Shown here piece after piece: positions 1-5,466 of a stretch of DNA of 7,796 nt. A model generated the notes under the pieces. The model ran no database searches, was not told the DNA's origin, and worked only from the letters and a program-made list of their open reading frames with translations. Origin of the DNA: Chlamydiales bacterium (GTDB lineage Bacteria > Chlamydiota > Chlamydiia > Chlamydiales > FEN-1388); the NCBI GenBank assembly GCA_021372185.1, contig JAJFUY010000304.1, positions 1 through 7,796 of the forward strand, written 5' to 3'. The first letter of the stretch is position 1. Each line of letters begins with the position of its first letter. A program made the position numbers and the translations under genes.

Positions 1-176
1 CAAAGCTTGTAAAACGTGCCATAACGTCAACTTAAGACTAATTTTCTCTTATTCTTAGTCTTGATCTTATTCTTATTCTGTCTTTTCGATTCGTTAAAAA
101 CAAGAATAAGAATAAGATCAAGACTAGGAATAAGAAAAAAACTTTGGTCTGAATACCTGACCTCAGATAAGGCGGA
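1..176. other. Non-coding left end
   Basis: No open frame here looks like a gene. The one plus-strand frame that crosses it, 61-270, starts at TTG, is driven by the repeat, and runs over the 3' end of the opposing gene. The stretch lies 3' of the 284-residue gene and is dominated by the long inverted repeat described separately. Bases 1-41 and 141-176 show no recognisable RNA gene or attachment site. A small 6-bp inverted repeat (169-174 with 185-190, AAGGCG/CGCCTT) straddles the stop codon of the minus-strand gene, but it has no U-run after it on that strand and is too weak to call a terminator. Confidence 0.6.
42..140. repeat. Long inverted repeat made of degenerate hexamers
   Basis: Arms 42-79 and 103-140 are reverse complements over 38 positions with two exceptions: T55/G127, which is a wobble pair in plus-strand RNA, and C46/A136. 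The inner 24 positions (56-79 with 103-126) match perfectly. The spacer is 23 bases (80-102). The left arm is a degenerate tandem hexamer, read as CTTATT, CTTAGT, CTTGAT, CTTATT, CTTATT from base 48; the right arm carries the complementary AATAAG-type series. Both strands would give a pyrimidine-rich 5' arm and a purine-rich 3' arm, so there is no U-tract after the stem and it does not look like a normal intrinsic terminator. It lies 37 bases past the stop of the minus-strand gene. It may still stall or end transcription, protect the mRNA 3' end, or be a small dispersed element. Confidence 0.85.
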
Positions 177-1031
177 TTATTCTGCGCCTTTTATGGGTTG
201 GGCGGGGGTTTGTAATTGCTGGCTGGTTTCGCTCCATACTTCGCGGGTTGAATCGCCGATGATTCTTTGAAATGTGTAGACGACGTCTTTTTTGTCTTCA
301 TCGTAATGGACGTTGGTGACTGTGCATTTTGCGTCGAAAATTTTGGGATAGTATTTTTGTTGGCGTTGCGTTTGGCTGAAATTGATTTCGTCGCCAATTT
401 TAAAGTCAGTTTTGCTGTAGTGTCTCATCTGTTCGGCAAATTTAGAAAAAATTTCCTGATGGAAAAATGATTCATTGTATTTATTTGGACCCAATTTGGC
501 AAAGTCATTAACGGCTTTTGTGATTTGGGCTGGCACTACAATATCGACTTTATCTTTTTTAGCTGAACACTCTATGTTCCCTTCAGGTGTGATTATCATG
601 GTCAGCGTATAGCCTTTTATACTGCCGGTATCGGACATGGTGGTAGGATCTGGTTTGAATGGAGCAATCTCTTCTTTTGGCATCTGCTTTGTGGGAATAA
701 TAGATTCTTGTTTGGGAGGTTTTGGATAAAAGAAGCTTTTTATGAAACCACGAATAGTGTGCTTTTCTAGTTTATACTCAAGTCTTGCCGGGTCACTTAC
801 TGAAATATTATTATCTCTCACAAATTGGAGTACTTGCCTTGCTGAAGCTGGGCCTAAGCCAAATTTTTTACCTAATTTTTCTAGATTGGTAAGCTCTCTA
901 CAGACCAGTACTTTATTATTTATAACTAACTGCCCTTTTTGCTCACCTGGATAGAGGGTTTTTTTAGATTGTAAATAGGCTGCCACGGCATCTGCATTTT
1001 GTGGTGTATTTGATGTTGGTTGCATATGCAT
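177..1031 (-). CDS. Uncharacterised protein, 284 residues
   Basis: I do not recognise this protein. It has no signal peptide and no membrane segment, so it is probably cytoplasmic or secreted by a route without a Sec signal. The N-terminus is polar (Met, Gln, Ser, Thr, Asn rich). Residues about 47-76 read like two or three helices with a helix-turn-helix flavour (EKLGKKFGLG followed by PASARQVLQF). A proline- and lysine-rich linker spans about 103-130 (KPPKQ, PTKQMPKEE, PFKPDP). A second domain covers about 136-262 and alternates strand-like and charged helical segments. The tail is Gln/Pro rich. ATG 1031 is chosen because AAAGAGG (1045-1039) lies 7 bases upstream; the in-frame ATG at 1025 would be 13 bases away. 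The gene follows the DUF2892 gene by 61 bases on the same strand, so it may be the last cistron of the ftsH transcript. A DNA-binding or effector role is only a guess. Confidence 0.8.
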   Translation of the reverse strand: MHMQPTSNTPQNADAVAAYLQSKKTLYPGEQKGQLVINNKVLVCRELTNLEKLGKKFGLGPASARQVLQFVRDNNISVSDPARLEYKLEKHTIRGFIKSFFYPKPPKQESIIPTKQMPKEEIAPFKPDPTTMSDTGSIKGYTLTMIITPEGNIECSAKKDKVDIVVPAQITKAVNDFAKLGPNKYNESFFHQEIFSKFAEQMRHYSKTDFKIGDEINFSQTQRQQKYYPKIFDAKCTVTNVHYDEDKKDVVYTFQRIIGDSTREVWSETSQQLQTPAQPIKGAE

Positions 1032-1069
1032 ATGAAAACCTCTTTACGTAGTGTTAAAGATTTTCATAT
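1030..1069 (-). promoter_or_regulatory. Leader hairpin that buries the ribosome binding site
   Basis: In the minus-strand RNA, AUAUGAAAA (1069-1061) pairs with UUUUCAUAU (1038-1030), and UCUUUA (1060-1055) pairs with UAAAGA (1046-1041). This gives 15 base pairs around an 8-base loop, with one two-base bulge (GG, 1040-1039). The Shine-Dalgarno AAAGAGG (1045-1039) has its AAAGA in the stem and its GG in the bulge, and the first two bases of the AUG start are also paired. The pairs are almost all A-U. No U-run follows, so it is not a terminator for the gene upstream. The layout is that of a translational switch such as an RNA thermometer; that role is inferred from the pairing alone. Confidence 0.5.
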
Positions 1070-1092
1070 CATAAATTAATTATTACAACAAG

Positions 1093-1287
1093 TTATTTAC
1101 GAGGACAGGAGTTTTTGCCTAATAAGGCATAGACTACGCACCAGCTATATATGGCTTCATATAAACAAAATAGGGCTAGAGCGAGCATGATGTAGCTACC
1201 TGTAAGGTAGGCGCCAACAAAGAGTATAAATGAAAAGATCGCCCTTAGAAGGCGATCTTTATTGCTGATGTTTTTAGTAAAAAGCAT
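1093..1287 (-). CDS. Small membrane protein, DUF2892 (YgaP transmembrane-like) family
   Basis: This 64-residue protein has two closely spaced hydrophobic segments (about 14-31 and 33-50) joined by a short turn, so it is an inner-membrane hairpin. The match to DUF2892 comes from the N-terminal N-x-x-x-x-DR-x-x-R pattern (N6, D11, R12, R15) and from the C-terminal W-C-x-x-Y-x-L-L-G-x-x-x-C pattern (C50, C60). The family also forms the membrane part of rhodanese YgaP, but no rhodanese domain is present. Its biochemical role is not known. The start codon follows the ftsH stop directly (TAAATG) and no Shine-Dalgarno is visible, so translation is probably coupled to ftsH. That tight join suggests a membrane partner or regulator of FtsH, which is inference. 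A 10-bp hairpin lies inside the coding sequence (1234-1260). Confidence 0.8.
   Translation of the reverse strand: MLFTKNISNKDRLLRAIFSFILFVGAYLTGSYIMLALALFCLYEAIYSWCVVYALLGKNSCPRK
1234..1260 (-). other. Terminator-like stem-loop inside the DUF2892 gene
   Basis: AAAGATCGCC (1234-1243) and GGCGATCTTT (1251-1260) are perfect reverse complements over 10 bases around a 7-base loop. On the minus strand the stem ends in ...GATCTTTT and is followed by CATTTATA, so it resembles a weak intrinsic terminator. It falls at codons 10-18 of the small membrane protein, just after ftsH. It could attenuate or process the mRNA between ftsH and the genes beyond it. The stem also encodes the family-conserved DR and R residues, so part of the symmetry may be chance. 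Confidence 0.4.
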
Positions 1288-4020
1288 TTATGGAGTTTGC
1301 AGCTGAAATTGCTCTTCTGGCTTTTTCTTGTCTGCATCATCTAGCGGTGGTGCCGGTGGAGGCGTCACTTCAGATCCAGTTTTTTTATGCAAATCTTCAA
1401 TCTGCTTAATTTTTGTGCGTTTTTCGTCTGTGTTCCATTCGCGCTTCATCATTTTTTCTACGTCTTCAGCGTCGATTGTTTCAAACTCCATGAGCATATC
1501 TGTCATTAAGATAACGATATCTTGGTTTGCTTGAATCAACTCTTTACTGTAGGCATAAGCTGTCTGTAAAATCTCTTTTACTTCTTTGTCAATCTCTTGA
1601 GCTGTTGACTCAGAGTACATTTTTTGTTTGTACTGATACATAACAAGGTACTGACCACCTTCTGAGCGCTCATCATATGTTACAGTACCAAGCTTATCGC
1701 TCATACCCCATTCACATACCATGCTTCTGGCAATGCTTGTAGCACGTTCGATATCTTGCTTTGCACCACTTGATACGTCATGAACAAAGATCTCTTCTGC
1801 GGCGCGTCCACCCATAAGAACTGCTAGTTGGTCTAGTAGCTCTGTTTTCCAGTAGCTTAGGCGGTTTTTCTTAGGTAAAAACTGTGTTGCACCTAGAGAG
1901 TAGCCACGAGGGATGATCGTTACTTTATCTATAGGGTCGCCATTTTTTACGAGGCAGCCAACTACCGCGTGGCCAGATTCGTGAAAGGCTGTCGTTTTCT
2001 TTTCTTGCTCGTCAATTTCTAGGCTGCGGCGCTCTTTGCCGTATAGTACCTTATCACGAGCTTCAAAGACTTCTTTTGCCGTTACTGCGCTACGGTCATT
2101 ACGAGCTGCAAGTAATGCTGCTTCGTTCAGTAAGTTCGCAAGGTCAGCACCAGAACAGCCTGGAGTGCTGCGAGCAAGGGCCATTAAGTCAACTGTAGAG
2201 TCCATCTTAATTTTGCGGGCATGCACCTTCAAAATCTCAAAACGGCCTTTGATGTCCGGAAGCGGGATATACACCTGGCGGTCAAAACGACCTGGGCGAA
2301 GTAGCGCCTTATCAAGCACATCGGGGCGGTTAGTAGCCGCTATAATGATGATACCTTCAGTTGTATCAAAGCCATCCATCTCAACAAGAAGCTGGTTTAG
2401 TGTCTGCTCACGCTCATCATGGCCACCACCAACACCACCGCCTCTATGGCGACCTACGGCATCAATTTCGTCCATGAAGATAATGCATGGGGCATTTTTC
2501 TTGGCTTCTTCAAACATTTTTCGGATACGGCTTGCACCAACACCCACAAACATCTCCACAAAGTCAGAACCTGATATGGAGAAAAATGGGCAGTCAGCTT
2601 CACCTGCTACTGCTTTTGCAACTAATGTCTTACCTGTACCTGGAGAGCCAATAGTAAGAACGCCTTTTGGGATACGGCCACCAAGGGCTGTAAACTTTTG
2701 TGGGTTCTTTAAGAACTCTACAATCTCTTGGAGTTCTTCTAGGCACTCATCGATACCTGCAACGTCTTTGAACGTAATCTTGTTTTGGCCTTTAGGATAA
2801 AGACGTGCTGGAGATTTACTAAAATCAAGTGCGCCTGATCCCATACCCTTCATTTGGCGAGAGAACGCTAAGTATAGTAAGAAGAGAATTAAGAACACAG
2901 GAGCTATGCTTAATAAGTAGCTTACGTAGTTAGGAGCAATCTCTTCGCTCTTAAATGTCTTTTCCAAAACCTTGTTTATAGGCTGGTCTGGGGCTTTAAA
3001 GTAGGCGCCTTTATTTGCGTCAAAGCCTTGCCATTCTTCTTTAGCATTTACAAACCACTGGTGAAATAGCTCTGGGTCTTGTTTTTCTAGCGCACGAGTA
3101 GACAGCTCTTGGTTGTTAAAGAACCAGATAGTCTCGCTTACTGCCTGTGTGGCTTTAGCAAGCTTGCTTTGATTGTCGTCGATTTTTGCAGCCACTTGTG
3201 TTACTTGATCAAGAGTGTCTTTGTAGGCACGTACTGAGCGTAGCTGAGTAAGGGTGATATGATCTTGCGGCTGGTTTAGCTGCTTGCAGATATCTGTAAG
3301 CTGGCTCAGTGCAGCAATACTTGCAGCCGTTCTTGCTTGAGCATCTTTTTGGTTCTGTGCATTTGACAAGTTCGTATCAAGTGTGCGAAGTGTTTGCTTA
3401 ATCTGCTCGTTACCTATACCAAGAAGGGGTGAGCGAAGGTTTCGTACAAGCACTTGCTCTTCGTTGATAGTCTGATCAGCATTTTGCGTATTTATGTTAG
3501 CCTGGATATCAGCTAAAGAGGCAAATGTCTTTTCTGGTAGTGTCTGGATAACGATATGATCGCGTCTTTCTGGAGTGTCGTAGAGCTCATCAAATACATT
3601 GTAGCCACCGGCTGGAATAGTTTGGCCAGAAATGCGCAAAAACAGACCTGCAGCATCTTCTACACGCTTTTTGTTGATTCCAAGCTGTGTTTGAAGGCGC
3701 GTTTTTTCTTGAGCAAGTTCATGGCTATTGTCAAGCAGCTCTAAGTACTTATAACGACTTTTGCCTTCATCAGTAAGTCTATCACGAAAACGCCCTGCAA
3801 AGGTAACGAGGTTAGAAGTTGCGGCGGTTTTGCGGCTGTCTTCAGGTTGGATGAGGTCTAAGTTTACAAGTGACTCTAGCTGGTAACTGAACGAAACTCT
3901 TGCAACTTTTGTTTCAATAAAGTTCTGAATAACAATGAGAGCTAGTATTACCCCCATTACGATCAAGACTAGTGAATTAGAAAAGCTCTTTTTCGGTTCA
4001 GGTTTTTTATCGTCGTTCAT
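1288..4020 (-). CDS. ftsH: ATP-dependent zinc metalloprotease FtsH, with chlamydial-type long periplasmic domain
   Basis: FtsH is a hexameric inner-membrane AAA protease that pulls out and degrades misfolded membrane proteins and selected cytosolic regulators. Membrane helix 1 is about 15-34 and helix 2 about 365-386. AAA motifs: Walker A GSPGTGKT (458-465; Ser where most FtsH have Pro), pore loop FVG (491-493), Walker B IIFMDEID (513-520), and the second region of homology with presumed arginine fingers R575 and R578. The protease site is HESGH (680-684), and D756 in SGAKQDIERAT is the expected third zinc ligand. All key residues are present, so the enzyme should be active. The length is 910 against about 640 usual; the excess is mainly residues 35-364 between the helices, polar, Gln-rich and probably coiled coil at about 98-122 and 205-295. 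The tail is charged and proline-rich (PPPAPP). AGGGA (4029-4025) lies 4 bases before ATG. tilS is 105 bases upstream. Confidence 0.98.
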   Translation of the reverse strand: MNDDKKPEPKKSFSNSLVLIVMGVILALIVIQNFIETKVARVSFSYQLESLVNLDLIQPEDSRKTAATSNLVTFAGRFRDRLTDEGKSRYKYLELLDNSHELAQEKTRLQTQLGINKKRVEDAAGLFLRISGQTIPAGGYNVFDELYDTPERRDHIVIQTLPEKTFASLADIQANINTQNADQTINEEQVLVRNLRSPLLGIGNEQIKQTLRTLDTNLSNAQNQKDAQARTAASIAALSQLTDICKQLNQPQDHITLTQLRSVRAYKDTLDQVTQVAAKIDDNQSKLAKATQAVSETIWFFNNQELSTRALEKQDPELFHQWFVNAKEEWQGFDANKGAYFKAPDQPINKVLEKTFKSEEIAPNYVSYLLSIAPVFLILFLLYLAFSRQMKGMGSGALDFSKSPARLYPKGQNKITFKDVAGIDECLEELQEIVEFLKNPQKFTALGGRIPKGVLTIGSPGTGKTLVAKAVAGEADCPFFSISGSDFVEMFVGVGASRIRKMFEEAKKNAPCIIFMDEIDAVGRHRGGGVGGGHDEREQTLNQLLVEMDGFDTTEGIIIIAATNRPDVLDKALLRPGRFDRQVYIPLPDIKGRFEILKVHARKIKMDSTVDLMALARSTPGCSGADLANLLNEAALLAARNDRSAVTAKEVFEARDKVLYGKERRSLEIDEQEKKTTAFHESGHAVVGCLVKNGDPIDKVTIIPRGYSLGATQFLPKKNRLSYWKTELLDQLAVLMGGRAAEEIFVHDVSSGAKQDIERATSIARSMVCEWGMSDKLGTVTYDERSEGGQYLVMYQYKQKMYSESTAQEIDKEVKEILQTAYAYSKELIQANQDIVILMTDMLMEFETIDAEDVEKMMKREWNTDEKRTKIKQIEDLHKKTGSEVTPPPAPPLDDADKKKPEEQFQLQTP

Positions 4021-4094
4021 GATTTCCCTAAAATTATATTTGATGGTTTTTTTCCATTCCTAGCAAACTGCATCTTTTTTTACCACCACAGAAG

Positions 4095-4123
4095 ATTGTA
4101 TCATCTATTTTCTCTCTTTGCAA
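4095..4123 (-). promoter_or_regulatory. Probable sigma-70-type promoter for ftsH
   Basis: On the minus strand TTGCAA (4123-4118, 4 of 6 to TTGACA) is followed after exactly 17 bases by TACAAT (4100-4095, 5 of 6 to TATAAT). Transcription would start near 4088 and leave a leader of about 68 bases before ftsH. The -35 box overlaps the last bases of the tilS side of the gap. A second perfect TATAAT at 4038-4033 has no good -35 box, and its transcript would begin too close to the start codon to keep the Shine-Dalgarno, so it is less likely. This would let ftsH and the two genes after it be expressed apart from tilS. Confidence 0.5.
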
Positions 4124-4125
4124 AC

Positions 4126-5412
4126 TTAACCTTGAATTAAGGTAATTTTGAGAAAAGGCGATGCGGGTAGGTTTATAGCATTTCCTGTGAGAAAATCTTC
4201 TATAATTGTGTTGTTTTGGGTAAGAACTGGCACATATTCTGTGAAGAGATGAGGGACCTTTTTTTCGTTTAAAAAGTGGTTATATTTTTTTTTATAAATA
4301 AGCATTGAGGGTGTGCTTTTGCTTAAAAGATAGTCCCCCATTGGTACAAATGTGCATAAATCACCCTTCCATGCATCTGTAAAGTGGTTTTTTGGGGTCA
4401 TGAGGGCTGTTGTTTGTTCTACTTTTACGTGCCAGCCCTCAAATAGGTAGCTTCCCGGTTTATTAAAAAAAAGAGTAGATTGAAGCTTGTCTAAAGGTTT
4501 TTTTATAAAAAAAGCGCGTGCTCGGTCAAGGTATAAGCTGCCATTAGATGTTGTAAGTTGCTTATCTGCAGTGTGTTCTGTAATAATTGTGCAAGCTGAT
4601 TGCATTTGAGAGCGGCTAAGAACGAGTTTTTGACTTCGAATAAGGTGTTTGAGCTCTACGACCTCTTTGGGCAAGCTTTCAAAATAGGTGCCCCATGGAC
4701 CTGTAATTGATTGTAATGTGCTACATTTATTATCAAGGTACTTTTTTAATTCATTGGCTTCAGCACTTACAGAAACTAGCGATTTTTCAAATTCTTTAGC
4801 AAAATGCTCTTTTAGGTAAGGAAAAATTTGCGCACGCATGCGTCCGCGTAAATACTGCTTTTGAGTATTTGTAGGATCTGTAAAGTATTCTATTTTTTTG
4901 TCATCTAGCCAAGTAATTACTTCATTTTTTGTTATGGCAAGTAGTGGTCTAAAGATTTTTAACGACCCATACTCCCCTAAAAAATCCATACCGCCAAGAG
5001 CCGTGAGGTTTGCCCCTTCTAAAACACGCTTAAGCACAGTTTCACTTACATCATCGGCCTGGTGGCCAAGTACAATGCCCTGTGCGCCAGTTCTTAGAGC
5101 GATTTTTGTAAAAAAGGCATAGCGCTCTTTGCGACTCTCGGCCTCTTTATTGCCCTCATAGGTTGCAGGATCGAGTTTTGTGTAATGAAAAGGTACTTTC
5201 AACTCGTCTGCTAATTTTTGAAGAACCTCACATTCACGCCCAGACTCGTCTCTCCACCCGTGATTTATATGTACAATATGAACGGGAGCCTTATTCCAAG
5301 CCAAAAGAAGATGTAGCACGCATAGCGAATCAGGCCCACCTGATAGCCCAACCAATATTGGCCGATCCACATCAATATTCTTTTCGAAAAAAATGAACGC
5401 ATCTTTTAGCAT
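4126..5412 (-). CDS. tilS: tRNA(Ile)-lysidine synthase TilS
   Basis: TilS uses ATP and lysine to convert C34 of the CAU-anticodon tRNA-Ile to lysidine, which changes charging from methionine to isoleucine and decoding from AUG to AUA; it is essential in most bacteria. The N-terminal PP-loop ATPase domain holds SGGPDS (24-29), INHGWRDES (49-57), the ESRKERY segment (92-98), LGHQADDVSET (115-125), IFRPLL (153-158) and DPTN (179-182) followed by the Arg-rich stretch before IFPYL. The C-terminal half is much less conserved, with a TilS_C-like FLNEKKVP stretch near its end. The length, 428, is close to the E. coli enzyme (432 as I recall). The ATG at 5412 starts just before the conserved core and has no clear Shine-Dalgarno. 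The gene is divergent from lptF. Several A/T runs of 7 to 9 bases lie in the 3' half. Confidence 0.95.
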   Translation of the reverse strand: MLKDAFIFFEKNIDVDRPILVGLSGGPDSLCVLHLLLAWNKAPVHIVHINHGWRDESGRECEVLQKLADELKVPFHYTKLDPATYEGNKEAESRKERYAFFTKIALRTGAQGIVLGHQADDVSETVLKRVLEGANLTALGGMDFLGEYGSLKIFRPLLAITKNEVITWLDDKKIEYFTDPTNTQKQYLRGRMRAQIFPYLKEHFAKEFEKSLVSVSAEANELKKYLDNKCSTLQSITGPWGTYFESLPKEVVELKHLIRSQKLVLSRSQMQSACTIITEHTADKQLTTSNGSLYLDRARAFFIKKPLDKLQSTLFFNKPGSYLFEGWHVKVEQTTALMTPKNHFTDAWKGDLCTFVPMGDYLLSKSTPSMLIYKKKYNHFLNEKKVPHLFTEYVPVLTQNNTIIEDFLTGNAINLPASPFLKITLIQG

Positions 5413-5430
5413 AAAAACTACAAAACCAGC

Positions 5431-5436
5431 TATAAT
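5431..5436 (+). promoter_or_regulatory. -10 box facing lptF
   Basis: TATAAT is a perfect -10 match, 30 bases before the lptF start codon, giving a predicted start of transcription near 5443 and a leader of about 24 bases. The hexamer at the -35 distance (around 5407-5413, inside the tilS start) matches TTGACA poorly. The leader contains AGTTAC (5438-5443), which can pair with GTAACT (5461-5466) right before the ATG, and there is no visible Shine-Dalgarno. Confidence 0.4.
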
Positions 5437-5452
5437 CAGTTACGATCAATCA

Positions 5453-5458
5453 TTATAA
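5453..5458 (-). promoter_or_regulatory. Extended -10 box facing tilS
   Basis: On the minus strand the sequence is TGTTATAAT, an extended -10 element (TG-n-TATAAT), ending at 5453. Transcription would begin near 5446 and run about 34 bases to the tilS ATG at 5412. The -35 position would fall inside the first codons of lptF and is a poor match, which an extended -10 can tolerate. It faces the lptF -10 box 16 bases away. Confidence 0.4.
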
Positions 5459-5466
5459 CAGTAACT

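Noticed and set aside
169..190. Hairpin over the stop codon of the 284-residue gene as a terminator
   Set aside because: The stem is only 6 bp with a 10-base loop, and the minus-strand RNA continues without a U-run.
195..208. G-rich stretch GGGTTGGGCGGGGG on the plus strand as a G-quadruplex
   Set aside because: Only three runs of three or more G are present; at best a weak two-layer structure. It is explained by Pro codons of the gene on the other strand.
61..270. 69-codon plus-strand frame across the inverted repeat
   Set aside because: It starts at TTG within the hexamer repeat, its RIRIRSR stretch is a direct product of the repeat, and it overlaps the end of the opposing gene.
2627..2650. 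Serine in the FtsH Walker A motif (GSPGTGKT) as a sign of inactivation
   Set aside because: The Gly, Lys and Thr that bind ATP are intact and all other catalytic motifs are present; Ser at the second position should be tolerated.
2036..2800. 254-codon open frame on the plus strand opposite ftsH
   Set aside because: It lies wholly antisense to the conserved AAA domain of ftsH; its protein is Ser/Arg/Pro rich and looks like nothing known. Long antisense frames are expected across such a conserved region.
4033..4038. Perfect TATAAT on the minus strand just before ftsH as the main promoter
   Set aside because: There is no acceptable -35 hexamer at 16-18 bases, and its transcript would start so close to the ATG that the Shine-Dalgarno would be largely lost. 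The TTGCAA-17-TACAAT pair further upstream fits better.
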